A stretch of DNA of 41,888 bases from Synergistaceae bacterium (GTDB lineage: Bacteria; Synergistota; Synergistia; Synergistales; Synergistaceae): contig JAITOY010000014.1 of NCBI GenBank assembly GCA_031289775.1, positions 1 to 41,888 of the forward strand, in the 5' to 3' direction. The notes under the pieces are model-generated. The model did no database searches. It was not told the DNA's origin and saw only the letters and a list, made by a program, of their open reading frames with translations. How positions within the stretch are numbered: the stretch's first letter is position 1; each line of letters begins with the position of its first letter. The position numbers and the translations under genes are program-made. Below, in pieces: positions 32,317-40,829 of the stretch.

Positions 32317-33210
32317 ATGAAGGCAGGAATAGACTTCGGAGGCCATACCCTTACTGCGGCGAGTGTGTTGACGGGCGCGGGCGAGCTTCCGGTCGTCTGC
32401 CGTCTAGTCGAGAGGCGCACGCCGGACGGCAGGAGGGTCGCGGATGTGATAACGACGATGGCGGACATGACGTTGGAGCTCGCAAGCGATTGCCATATCG
32501 ACGGAGTGGGCGTGGCTGTGCCTGGGATGCTGGATTCGAACCGCAGGTACTCGCCAAGGATGGCCAACTTTCCGGAGGAGTGGGACAATCTGGACATACC
32601 GGGCGCGCTCTGCAGAGAGCTGGCTTCGAGGAGACTCGACATTCCGGTGAAGATAGAGAACGACGCGAACTGCTACGCCTTGGGAGAAGGAGCGGCCGGC
32701 GAGGCTGTGGGCCTCGAGGATTACGTCGTTTTCACAATGGGAACCGGCATAGGCTGCGGGATAATAACTGGCGGCCGGCTCCTCACGGGCGCGCACGGCA
32801 TGGCCGCCGAGGGCGGGCACATCGTCGTTGACGGCGGCGCCCCCTGTGGATGCGGCGGTATCGGGCACGCCGAGACGCTGGCGGCCACGGACGGGACTGT
32901 CAAACGTGCCAGGGCGGAGGGGTTATCCGGCGAGTTTCGGGAGATCTGGGCCATGAGGGGCGACCCGGCGGCCGATAGGGTTCTCGAGGCGACGATAGAC
33001 GGCATGGCCCGCACAGTCGCCACGATCTGCCACCTGTTCGACCCGGAGGCGATAATCATAGGCGGGGGCATGAGCCGCGCGGAAGGAATACGCGAAGCCA
33101 TCATGGAGGCGTCGAAGCCGTACCTTGCGCGCCCGTACAGGAGCGTACTCGACATTCGCGTCTCCAAACTCGGCAGCGACGCAGCGCTTTACGGCGCGGC
33201 GAGCATCTAG
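32317..33210 (+). CDS. ROK-family sugar kinase
   Basis: This 297-residue ROK protein has the N-terminal Asp-Phe-Gly-Gly-His phosphate loop, the catalytic Glu-Asn-Asp-Ala-Asn-Cys segment and Gly-Thr-Gly-Ile-Gly-Cys-Gly. The Gly-Gly-His...Cys177-Gly-Cys179-Gly-Gly-Ile-Gly-His184 zinc-binding motif has His where a third Cys is usual. There is no DNA-binding domain, so it is an enzyme (glucokinase, N-acetylglucosamine or allose kinase type) rather than a NagC-like repressor. The sugar is not deducible. The ATG follows an AAGGGGG site. The HAD phosphatase-like gene 30 bp downstream is likely functionally linked. Confidence 0.9.
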   Translation: MKAGIDFGGHTLTAASVLTGAGELPVVCRLVERRTPDGRRVADVITTMADMTLELASDCHIDGVGVAVPGMLDSNRRYSPRMANFPEEWDNLDIPGALCRELASRRLDIPVKIENDANCYALGEGAAGEAVGLEDYVVFTMGTGIGCGIITGGRLLTGAHGMAAEGGHIVVDGGAPCGCGGIGHAETLAATDGTVKRARAEGLSGEFREIWAMRGDPAADRVLEATIDGMARTVATICHLFDPEAIIIGGGMSRAEGIREAIMEASKPYLARPYRSVLDIRVSKLGSDAALYGAASI

Positions 33211-33240
33211 GGCTATACAGACGGCGAGGCGGGCTGTCGC

Positions 33241-33888
33241 GTGAAAATCGACGCAGCGATCTTTGACCTTGACGGAACTCTTGTCGACTCGTTGTGGGTA
33301 TGGGAGAGGATCGACGTCAATTTTCTGGCAAAGCGCGGCATTGACGTGCCGCAGGGCTATTTCGACGCGATTTCCGCGCTCTCGTTCCGGGAGACGGCGG
33401 AATACACGATAGAGCGCTTCTCTCTGGACGAAAGCCCAGAGGCGCTGATGCGGGAGTGGAACGAAATGGCGATATACGAATACTCCCATAACATCTCGCT
33501 CAAGCCTGGCGCGCGCGATTACCTGGACAGGCTGAGGGCGGCGCGAGTAAAGCTCGCCATAGCGACAAGCTCGCCTCCGGAGCTCTGCCTCCCGCTTCTA
33601 GCGAACAACGGTGCACGCGATCTGTTCGACGCAGTCTGTTCTGGCGGGGACGTCGAGCGCGGCAAGGAGTTTCCCGATATATTCATACATGCGGCATCGC
33701 GCCTCTCGTCCGCGCCGGAGCGCTGCCTCGTATTTGAGGATACGCTGCCGGCCGTGAGGAGCGCGAAACGCGCAGGGATGTCCGTGTACGCTGTGTACGA
33801 CGAATACTCAAAAGAACACTGGGACGAGATCAAAAGGACGGCGGACGGATTTCTGCGCGACTTCCACAACGCGCCCTTGCCGGAATGA
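33241..33888 (+). CDS. HAD-superfamily hydrolase, beta-phosphoglucomutase-like
   Basis: This 215-residue protein has HAD motif I Asp-Leu-Asp-Gly-Thr-Leu-Val-Asp-Ser (residues 8-16), motif II Ala-Thr-Ser-Ser, a Lys in Gly-Lys-Glu-Phe-Pro-Asp and motif IV Phe-Glu-Asp-Thr. A helical cap lies between motifs I and II. This is the subfamily I pattern seen in beta-phosphoglucomutase and small sugar phosphatases. The start is GTG. The substrate is unknown; the ROK kinase upstream suggests sugar-phosphate handling. Confidence 0.87.
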   Translation: MKIDAAIFDLDGTLVDSLWVWERIDVNFLAKRGIDVPQGYFDAISALSFRETAEYTIERFSLDESPEALMREWNEMAIYEYSHNISLKPGARDYLDRLRAARVKLAIATSSPPELCLPLLANNGARDLFDAVCSGGDVERGKEFPDIFIHAASRLSSAPERCLVFEDTLPAVRSAKRAGMSVYAVYDEYSKEHWDEIKRTADGFLRDFHNAPLPE

Positions 33889-33971
33889 CGGCAGAGGCGA
33901 TTTGAAAGAGGGTCTTCACGCCTGGTGAAGCGATTGCCGAGTCGCCTGAATCAGCGTTTTTAAAATTCGTT

Positions 33972-34622
33972 TTACAGGAAAAATTCCTCGAGGCTGCTCA
34001 ATGTGCTGGAACTGCTCGTGCTGCTCGACTTTCCGAGCGTGCTGAACAGAGAGCTCTGGAAATTCTGGCTTGCGGAGTCCAGACCTTTCTGGTAGTTCGA
34101 AATACCGTTCTTGACGGCGCTCAGGTAGTCGGTATTGGCTATCATTAGTTTTGCCTGTGTCGCGGCGTCTGTCGACGATGTCGCGCCGGAGAGTGTGTCG
34201 CTCGTCGCCAGAACGTTGCCTCCGACGAAGCGCGCGAGTCCGTATGCTTCCACAGCGCTCATATCTGACAGGCTGATTTTGTTGACGTCTACGAGGTACG
34301 CCTTCTGGACGCCCTGCTCGACGGTCTCGACGTACACGACCGGGTTCTTTGTCGTCGAAGTCTTGTCAAGGCAGGCCCACACTGTGTCGCCGTTCTCGAA
34401 TGAATCGATGAGTTCCAGCGTCGTGTTGCTGTTGTCCCTGTATGTCTTGTTGACCTCAGTCGTCTTTGTGGCCAGACCGATCTCGGAGAGATCGACGGCG
34501 GGTTTTGTCACCTCGGTGGTTTTGGAGGCCGTCGCGCTGGTTGAAGACTCCGCGTTGCGCTTTTCGTCGTAATACAGGCTCGCAAGGTATGAACTGTACG
34601 AAACGCTGTTTGTGCTTGACAT
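33972..34622 (-). CDS. Ser/Thr-rich protein of unknown function
   Basis: This 216-residue protein has no signal peptide or membrane helix. It is Ser/Thr-rich at both ends (first 40 residues; Ser-rich tract about 198-210), with a more ordered middle (about 60-150) containing Asn-Gly-Asp-Thr-Val-Trp-Ala-Cys and Val-Tyr-Val-Glu-Thr-Val-Glu-Gln-Gly. Such a layout is seen in exported structural or hook/needle-associated proteins, but I do not recognise the family. It stands alone between plus-strand genes. A GAGAGA sequence upstream of the ATG could serve as ribosome binding site. Confidence 0.75.
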   Translation of the reverse strand: MSSTNSVSYSSYLASLYYDEKRNAESSTSATASKTTEVTKPAVDLSEIGLATKTTEVNKTYRDNSNTTLELIDSFENGDTVWACLDKTSTTKNPVVYVETVEQGVQKAYLVDVNKISLSDMSAVEAYGLARFVGGNVLATSDTLSGATSSTDAATQAKLMIANTDYLSAVKNGISNYQKGLDSASQNFQSSLFSTLGKSSSTSSSSTLSSLEEFFL

Positions 34623-34744
34623 TTTTATCTCTCCATTCGTATAGTATTTTTATCGGTAAAAATTTGCCGAACTTGAATCGCCAAGCGGACGAAGAACGTC
34701 CAAGAAGTGATAGTATATAAACGGAATGGAGAGCGCTGATTATA

Positions 34745-35680
34745 ATGAAAAAAATCGAAACAGTATCTCTTATAGGCTTGGGCGCGGTGGGGTGCGTGCA
34801 TTTAAAAACGATTTCCGATACGCTGCCTATGTCGAATATCGAGGTGATTGCGTCTGGCGAGCGCGCGAAACGCCTTCGTGCAAACGGCATAGCCCTGAAC
34901 GGAGACAGGGTCTCCTTCCCCGTGCACGAGCCTGGGTCGGGGGGAGCGCCGGCCGACCTCCTGATCTTCGCCGTGAAGCAGCACTGCCTCAGCCGGGCGA
35001 TCGAGGACGCTAGAGATCAGGTCGGGCCTGACACGATCATACTGTCGTTTTTAAACGGCATATCGAGCGAGGGCATAATAAGCGCGGCGTATGGCGCGGA
35101 TAAAGTCCTCTATAGCCTGCTTTTGGGCATCGACGCGGTGAGGGGCGCCGACGGCACGTCGTATACGACGGCTGGACGCATCCCGTTCGGGAACGCGGTG
35201 AACGAGCCTGGTTCTTACTCAGAGAACGTCGAGAGCGTGAAGGAGTTTTTTGAGAGGGTTGGTATCCGGCACGAGATCCCGCTCGACATGATTCGGATGC
35301 TGTGGATAAAATTCATGATGAACGTCGGCGTCAACCAAACAACGGCCGTCCTCCGCTGCCCGTATGGAGCGCTTCATGGGCCCGGATACGCGGTAGATCT
35401 CGCCACATCTCTTATGGAGGAGGTGGTCGCGATCTCGTCGAAGGAGAACGTGGCGCTCTGCCTCGGGGATATCGGCAAATCCTTCTCGATAATCCGAGGC
35501 ATGTCGGCCCATGGCAAAACTTCCATGCTTCAGGACGTCGAGGCCGGCCGCCAGACAGAGGTGGACATATTCGGCGGCGCGGTTGCCGAGATGGGAAAAA
35601 AACACGGCGTCCCAGTCCCAATGAACGAGACGTTCGTACGTTTGATCCGAGCTATAGAGGAAAACTCTTGTAAACCTTGA
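34745..35680 (+). CDS. panE: 2-dehydropantoate 2-reductase family protein
   Basis: This 311-residue protein has the N-terminal NADP-binding loop Gly-Leu-Gly-Ala-Val-Gly, then Phe-Ala-Val-Lys followed by a helix. The mid-protein Leu-Trp-Ile-Lys-Phe-Met-Met-Asn-Val-Gly-Val-Asn corresponds to the conserved Lys/Asn active-site helix of ketopantoate reductases. A C-terminal Ser-Met-Leu-Gln-Asp-Val-Glu-Ala-Gly-Arg-Gln-Thr-Glu-Val-Asp segment is also typical. It would reduce ketopantoate to pantoate for coenzyme A synthesis. Paralogues act on other 2-oxoacids, and no pan gene is adjacent, so the symbol is provisional. Confidence 0.85.
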   Translation: MKKIETVSLIGLGAVGCVHLKTISDTLPMSNIEVIASGERAKRLRANGIALNGDRVSFPVHEPGSGGAPADLLIFAVKQHCLSRAIEDARDQVGPDTIILSFLNGISSEGIISAAYGADKVLYSLLLGIDAVRGADGTSYTTAGRIPFGNAVNEPGSYSENVESVKEFFERVGIRHEIPLDMIRMLWIKFMMNVGVNQTTAVLRCPYGALHGPGYAVDLATSLMEEVVAISSKENVALCLGDIGKSFSIIRGMSAHGKTSMLQDVEAGRQTEVDIFGGAVAEMGKKHGVPVPMNETFVRLIRAIEENSCKP

Positions 35681-35758
35681 AAAACACCTCTGTCGTAACT
35701 CCCTTCGTTTTGCGGGCGCCGGTTCGCTTTAGAATGGCTCCTATTGCGAATAATCAAG

Positions 35759-36295
35759 CTATTTATCTAAAAAGATTTTTATCGTTTCCCATTGCTCCAA
35801 AAATTTAGCTTTTTTTTGAGAGGCTCGGTTTGCGGGGCTGGTTGAGGGCAGATAAATCGCCTCCATACCGACCTCTCGAGAGCAGAGTTTTTGAAACAGC
35901 TCGGTGGCTTTTTTGCCTGTCGTAAAGATAACCGATATCTTACTCTTTTCTATCAGCGGTTTAAAATCATTTGGCGTTGGATTTTTGATACCGCTATCGC
36001 TCGCTCCCGCTATCTCACACGAATATAGCACGTCCCACAACGCTATATCGTTATTCCGCAAAAACTTGATTTTTGAGCTTTTGTCCAGCGGGCAGGGCTT
36101 ATCAAGCACCTGTGAGAGCGTGAGCCAAAAGATATTTTGCGAATGCCCATAGTAAAAACCATACTCTCTTGAAGCGGGCGAGGGGAAAGTGCCGAGTATC
36201 AATATCTTGGAGCGTTTATCATACACAGGCGCCCATGGGTGTGTGAGAAGTGCTGGGAGCTTCTCCTCTTTTGGCGTATCTTTCACTTCGCTCAC
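35759..36295 (-). CDS. DNA-deoxyinosine glycosylase (uracil-DNA glycosylase superfamily)
   Basis: This 178-residue protein has the superfamily motif 1 as Gly-Thr-Phe-Pro-Ser-Pro-Ala-Ser-Arg-Glu, followed by Gly-Phe-Tyr-Tyr-Gly-His-x-x-Asn-x-Phe-Trp. Motif 2 is Leu-Pro-Ser-Thr-Ser-Pro-Ala-Asn near residue 150. This pattern matches the hypoxanthine/deoxyinosine DNA glycosylase branch. It would excise deaminated adenine (hypoxanthine) from DNA. Its base composition is plainly A/T-richer than the panE gene before it, and decayed mobile-element DNA follows, which suggests recent acquisition. Confidence 0.87.
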   Translation of the reverse strand: MSEVKDTPKEEKLPALLTHPWAPVYDKRSKILILGTFPSPASREYGFYYGHSQNIFWLTLSQVLDKPCPLDKSSKIKFLRNNDIALWDVLYSCEIAGASDSGIKNPTPNDFKPLIEKSKISVIFTTGKKATELFQKLCSREVGMEAIYLPSTSPANRASQKKAKFLEQWETIKIFLDK

Positions 36296-36419
36296 TCCTT
36301 TATCCAGGCGATGTCAAGTTTCGTGTCATCTTGCCGGTCAGTGTGTAAAAATATTCCACGAGCTTCTTCACGCGACATATCGGGAAACGCTCAGGCGCCC
36401 AATATTGCCGCAGCGTAAG

Positions 36420-37040
36420 ATGCAATTTGCCCGGAATCTTTGAAGTGTTAAAAAAGAGGACTTTTCAGAACAATGGCTCACTCTCATCGAACTGATTATC
36501 GGAGCCATGATCTCCGCTTCAGGACACGTCACTGAGGCTATCCTCGCTATCAAATCGGAATACAACTGAACCACATACTACAAAATGATCGAATCTGGAA
36601 AATTTCGCTGGACTACCATCGTCAAGAACTTAACACTGCTGCTCTCTTATATCTTCACCGGAAGAATCGTTCTCGCTGTCGACGACACTCTCGTGCCTCG
36701 CTCTTCCGAAAAAGCGCCGGGCGCCGATATTCATTTCGATCACACCGCTGCCAAAAACAAAAAACGTTTCGTCCTAGCGCAGCTGCTCGTCTCCATCTTC
36801 TTCATCGCGCGAGGCTGCGATCAAAGAACCCACGCTCTGCCGCTCTGCATGATGATGAACACAAAAGACGGGAACTCTTCCAATCGGTTCTCTCTGAGTC
36901 GTGTTCCAGTTCCCGTATTTCAGATGAGAAGCAGCTTGAGCGTGTCGCGAAACGCCGGGATATCTATGAAGGAGATAAAGGAATCCCCTGTACTCTATTG
37001 CGGCGTACAGGGGGCATATCCTTATTGTCCGCTGAGGAAT
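36420..37040 (+). pseudogene. Decayed DDE transposase (IS701/DDE_5-like)
   Basis: One frame from an ATG at 36420 reads like the N-terminal half of a DDE transposase. It includes Val-Asp-Asp-Thr-Leu-Val-Pro-Arg with the first catalytic Asp, then a His-x-Asp-His-Thr segment and Lys-Lys-Arg-Phe-Val-Leu-Ala-Gln. In-frame TGA stops occur at 36441 and 36567; the second probably replaces a Trp codon before Thr-Thr-Tyr-Tyr. After about 36890 the similarity appears to move to another frame, consistent with a frameshift. The C-terminal third with the remaining catalytic residues is missing. No terminal inverted repeats were identified. Confidence 0.75.
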
Positions 37041-37046
37041 GGATTG

Positions 37047-37763
37047 TCAGTTTGCAAGCGCGCGGATTTGTTCCACGGACATACTGGCGCTCTTTGCGAC
37101 AATATCTGGCGATACGCCGTCTGCGAGAAGATTTCGAGCCATTTCTCGCGCCATTTCTTCTTTGCCTTTTTCAATGCCGCGCTGTTCCACTTCTTCTTCT
37201 TCCATTTCTACAAGAAAAGACCTTGGCATGTTTTTTCCCTCCCTAGTCAGTTGCTTGTAATATTCCCGATGCTGTGTCCGCAATTCTTCATCGCGCAGAT
37301 AGAGGATGCGCGCGATGAAGAGCATGAGGTCGCGTTTTTCGTCCCTACTCCAGCCGCGTTCGGTGAGGAGTTTGGTCAACGTGCGGAGATAGTTGAAATT
37401 CTGTATCTCCTTCTTGCTCCGCGAGGCGCATTTCCCGGCGTACAGAGTGAAATCCACTGGGTTGTCGCTCGACAGAAGCTCGTCGTCGTCCAAATCCGCC
37501 AGCACGAGGTTATTATACTCATAAAGGCACTTCGTTCCAAAGAGAGAATGCGAATAAAGTCTTTCCTCGTGCTTGTGACCGTCAGTGATGATGGCGAGAG
37601 CCACTGGTTCCCTCCGGTAGTGCGAGTAAATCAGGCATCGATAATGGTTCATCCTCTCCGGGAGGCTGCCTCCGCCGGATCCTTGGGATTCGATATGAAG
37701 AATGATAAACTCCTCGCCCCCGTTTTTCAAGGCCACTTCCAGCACATAGTCCGCGAAATGCGG
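37047..37763 (-). pseudogene. Rpn/PD-(D/E)XK nuclease-like protein, 5'-truncated
   Basis: The frame encodes about 232 residues from a GTG at 37745. Sequence similarity extends a few codons upstream (His-Phe-Ala-Asp-Tyr before Val-Leu-Glu-Val). The nuclease core shows Ala-Asp-Tyr...Leu-His-Ile-Glu-Ser-Gln-Gly, equivalent to the Asp...Glu-x-Gln catalytic set of Rpn family recombination-promoting nucleases. The C-terminal Glu-rich helix ends in a helix-turn-helix-like tail. About 50 N-terminal residues expected for the family are missing: upstream in frame there is a TAA near 37800 and no start codon before it. Fragments resembling the lost part lie in another frame, so this is probably a pseudogene. 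Confidence 0.72.
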
Positions 37764-37950
37764 GCTCGTGTGTAGTGCCCCTGTTTTCGCTCTTCGGGAT
37801 GTTGAAGACCGTCTTTAAGAATGGAATACGGCGGAGATAACTCCGCCGCGAACAAAAGCCGCGCGCGGCGGCTGGAAGCTGGAAGAACGTTTCGCGCGGC
37901 ATGAGAAACACAGGAGTAATTTTTGCTTTACGGGGAGGGAGGAATAAATC

Positions 37951-38340
37951 ATGACTATTACGATAACGAAGGGAAAACTCATCAGGTGGATAGTTGTCGC
38001 CGTGATTCTGCTCTGCGGCACGTCACAGGCGGCAGACGCGCCGAGGGTGATAGCGTCTGTTGTCATCAACAGGGAGTTTATGGCGGGCTTCTCTGGCTAT
38101 GAAGATTATCATCTTCACGACGTTTATGAGTGGAGAAACGGGTTGTTCTGCGTTGTTTTGCTCTGCCCCGCCGGTATTCGGGAGACGTTCGTTTACGATA
38201 CCAGGAATGGGAAGAGGGAGGTTATTTATAGGGACGCTATTATTCCGAGAAAAGACAGGCGGGAGGAAATGCGGCGCGAGAGTATACTGGTTTTGGATGC
38301 GGTGAGGCTCGCTAAGACCGCCATTGCCGGGAATGGGTAA
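37951..38340 (+). CDS. Small exported protein of unknown function
   Basis: This 129-residue protein has a basic N-terminus and a signal-peptide core (about residues 10-25, Ala-Ala-Asp-Ala near 27-30). A 100-residue mature part is rich in Arg, Glu and Tyr. A clear GGGAGGGAGG site precedes the ATG. The family is not recognised. It lies after the Rpn pseudogene and is followed by a hairpin, so it is monocistronic. Confidence 0.7.
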   Translation: MTITITKGKLIRWIVVAVILLCGTSQAADAPRVIASVVINREFMAGFSGYEDYHLHDVYEWRNGLFCVVLLCPAGIRETFVYDTRNGKREVIYRDAIIPRKDRREEMRRESILVLDAVRLAKTAIAGNG

Positions 38341-38370
38341 AATCTACGGTATATGACGCGATAGAATAAA

Positions 38371-38412
38371 GAGCAGTCGGGGCATCTATACAAAAAAACA
38401 AACCGGCTGCTC
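38371..38412 (+). terminator. Hairpin after the small exported-protein gene
   Basis: Ten-base arms (38371-38380 and 38403-38412, one G-U pair) enclose a 22-base A-rich loop. No long U-tract follows, so the terminator role is tentative. Confidence 0.4.
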
Positions 38413-38858
38413 CGCGAAATGCGGATGCTCTATTCTCTGAAAGTCTTTATGTCAGCTTGGGTTGCAATGATAAAGAATTTTTTCAAACGAGCGTTGCTGA
38501 GAAAACTCAAAGTCATAAAAATAAAAACCATTAAATATTGTTTTGTTTTGATGCCCTAACCGTGCGATATCCGGCGTTGACGGATACGTTTAACCTGGCG
38601 GAACAGCATTTCACGCGCTTGATGGCGCAAATACGCGCCTGAACTGGCATAATCTCGCGGTGATTTCTTCGAGAATTTGAAGAGAATTTGAGTTGCCCCT
38701 ATTGCGTATCTTGAAGAGTTCGTATAGAATAACACAACTGTTACATTTTCTGTAAGTACCTTCACGGTCAAACCTGCCTTGTTTGCCCCGACAGTACATG
38801 CTTATAAATCTTTTGATGGCTATATCCATGTTTTTTGCCTGGAAAGGAGGTTTTGGGT

Positions 38859-38886
38859 GTTAGTAAAATAGTTCGTTAATACTAAC
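38859..38886 (+). repeat. Inverted repeat in the leader of the first GLUG gene
   Basis: GTTAGTA (38859-38865) and TACTAAC (38880-38886) are perfect seven-base arms around 14 bases. They lie about 30 bp before the ATG and just after an AAAGGAGG that is not followed by a start codon. It could be an operator or a leader hairpin. Confidence 0.5.
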
Positions 38887-38916
38887 AATTACCTCAAACT
38901 GAAAGGGTGAAGGAAA

Positions 38917-40695
38917 ATGCGTTTTGGTATTAACAACGATGCTTCCAGGACCAGAGTTTCAGTCAGCCATAGTCGTTCACTTCTTCGTTCGCTTGTGGCA
39001 TTTAGCGTTTTCTCCTTATTCGCGCTGTGTTCCATAACCTCCGCTTTTGCGGATCCTTATTTTCCAGGGAGTGGAACTATAGGCGATCCATTCCAGATAG
39101 AAGACGATGATCACCTCGTTTTGCTTTCGGATCTGGTGAATAGCGCAGACGCCAATCCCACATACGCTCCCGCGTACTACGTGCTCAATAGTGATATCTC
39201 CTTTGATGACACTGACTCGTGGACTCCTATTGGCATAAGCGACGCGCTCCTCTTCGGCGGCTCGTTTGACGGCGCCAATCATAATATCACTGGCCTGTCC
39301 ATCGACGTCAGAGCGGAATATCAGGGGGTCTTTGGTTATGTCAGTGGTAAGGGCGACAGTAACCTTGCCAGTGTAAAAAACCTCAATGTCACGGTCGCGA
39401 ACATCAACGGGGGCAGATATGTTGGCGGCATTGCTGGCTGGGCAAGCTACGCCAGCATTGAAAACTGCGACATCTTCGGTGTAGTCAGCAGCGACGTAAG
39501 AAATAGTGACGTCGGCGGCATCGTGGGCTATGTAAATAACGACACCACTATCACCGAATGTTCTAGCTACGCTACTGTTAAGGGCTCAGGCTATTATGTC
39601 GGCGGGATTGTCGGTTATGTTGTCAGCGGCGGGATTACAAGCTGTGATAACACAGGCATAGTAATAGGCGTGGGGTCCGTAGGCGGTATTGTGGGTGAAA
39701 CTTCCAGCAACGTTAATATATTATACTGCGACAGCTCCGCGTCGGTCACTGGGACAGATAACTATACTGGAGGCATCGCGGGTTATATTCATGACACTGG
39801 CAGCATTGTCAGCAGTGACAACACCGGCACAATCACAGGCACGTCTTATGTCGGCGGTATTGCGGGCTATGCTTACGACACCATTAACATTGCAGGCTGC
39901 TATAACTCCGCTGATATCACCGGCACGGCTGACAATATCGGCGGCGTGGCCGGAAGAGTTGACTTGAGAAGCAACATTACAAGCGTCTACAGCCGCGGAA
40001 CAGTTAGCGGCAGGGGAACTGTCGGCGGCATTGCGGGCAATACTTACAGCGGCAGCCTCATTGAAAAAAGCCAGAACGACAGTTTTGTAAGCGGCACGTT
40101 CGACAATGTCGGCGGCGTGACAGGCAATCTATACTCCAGCACAATTTCAAACTGCTTCAACACCGGCGATGTCAATAGCGCAACAGTGGCACTACGCGGC
40201 GACAATGACGGCGGTATCGTTGGCACGGCGCAGGGCAGCAGCGTTCAAAACTGCTACAGCACAGGAACTGTCTATGGCAAAAGCTATGTCGGGGGCATAT
40301 CGGGTTACCTTTACAGCTCTACCTTGGAAAATTGCGTCGCTTTGAACATTAGCGTCGTGCGTACTGGAAGCAACTCAGGTCGCGTGTCCGGGTATCCAAC
40401 TTCAGGTTCGTATCAGAATTGCTACGGCTATGATGAGATGAGTTATGGAACATTGCCGTTCAGCGGTGGATATGGTGGTATAGATGTTTCTGCGGCGGAG
40501 GCAGCGCAAGCAACATTCTGGACAACTACTGCAGGGTGGAGTGAAGACATCTGGGACATTGAAGATGATGAACTTCCACAACTAAAAAATCTCCCGTTAC
40601 CCTCTGGAACCGATGTTGTCCAAGTCATAAGAATTCCAGAGGATTGGCCGCCACAAGACGAGGATTCTGACGAAATGGGAATAGGTTGGGAATAG
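38917..40695 (+). CDS. Secreted GLUG-motif repeat protein
   Basis: This 592-residue protein has an unusually long basic signal sequence (hydrophobic core about residues 25-43, ending Ala-Phe-Ala). The mature start, Gly-Ser-Gly-Thr-Ile-Gly-Asp-Pro-Phe-Gln-Ile, is typical of GLUG-type surface proteins. About ten repeats of roughly 25-30 residues follow, each centred on Val-Gly-Gly-Ile-x-Gly-Tyr plus an Asn-Cys-Tyr-like turn, predicting a right-handed beta-helix. A C-terminal Phe-Trp...Trp...Ile-Trp-Asp-Ile and Leu-Pro-Gln-Leu block closes the fold, followed by an acidic tail. No sortase signal or autotransporter barrel is visible. It is the first of a tandem pair with similar architecture. The DNA repeats could support length variation. 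Confidence 0.88.
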   Translation: MRFGINNDASRTRVSVSHSRSLLRSLVAFSVFSLFALCSITSAFADPYFPGSGTIGDPFQIEDDDHLVLLSDLVNSADANPTYAPAYYVLNSDISFDDTDSWTPIGISDALLFGGSFDGANHNITGLSIDVRAEYQGVFGYVSGKGDSNLASVKNLNVTVANINGGRYVGGIAGWASYASIENCDIFGVVSSDVRNSDVGGIVGYVNNDTTITECSSYATVKGSGYYVGGIVGYVVSGGITSCDNTGIVIGVGSVGGIVGETSSNVNILYCDSSASVTGTDNYTGGIAGYIHDTGSIVSSDNTGTITGTSYVGGIAGYAYDTINIAGCYNSADITGTADNIGGVAGRVDLRSNITSVYSRGTVSGRGTVGGIAGNTYSGSLIEKSQNDSFVSGTFDNVGGVTGNLYSSTISNCFNTGDVNSATVALRGDNDGGIVGTAQGSSVQNCYSTGTVYGKSYVGGISGYLYSSTLENCVALNISVVRTGSNSGRVSGYPTSGSYQNCYGYDEMSYGTLPFSGGYGGIDVSAAEAAQATFWTTTAGWSEDIWDIEDDELPQLKNLPLPSGTDVVQVIRIPEDWPPQDEDSDEMGIGWE

Positions 40696-40764
40696 GCGGT
40701 ACAGAAGATTCGATAAGATAAGCGGTTAAAACTCGCTTATAAAGCGTACTCCCAAGACAATTGA

Positions 40765-40804
40765 CGTAAGACAAGCGATTCCTGCCCGAATAGCTTGTCT
40801 TACG
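40765..40804 (+). repeat. Perfect 12-bp inverted repeat between the two GLUG genes
   Basis: Arms 40765-40776 and 40793-40804 are perfect complements around 16 bases. They end about 10 bp before the ribosome binding site of the second GLUG gene, and no U-tract follows. It may be an attenuating or translation-controlling hairpin, an operator, or a recombination site. Confidence 0.72.
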
Positions 40805-40829
40805 AAATATGTTTGAAAGGATGAAAAAA

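Larger units (their letters stand above)
38341..38916. other. 576-bp region without a convincing gene
   Basis: The interval holds a terminator-like hairpin near its start and an A/T-rich middle. Two overlapping minus-strand frames (38556-38771 and 38611-38829) have no recognisable domain and no good ribosome binding site. An inverted repeat lies just before the first GLUG gene. The minus frames may be remnants of one frameshifted gene, but I cannot assign it. Confidence 0.5.

Noticed and set aside
33914-33930. Six-bp hairpin after the HAD gene
   Set aside because: The short stem has no following U-run, and a transcript-ending role cannot be supported.
36585-37775. Apparent 396-codon plus-strand gene
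   Set aside because: Only its first third matches a transposase, and it is preceded by in-frame stops. The rest is the antisense of the Rpn-like gene, so it is a chance fusion of a remnant and a shadow.
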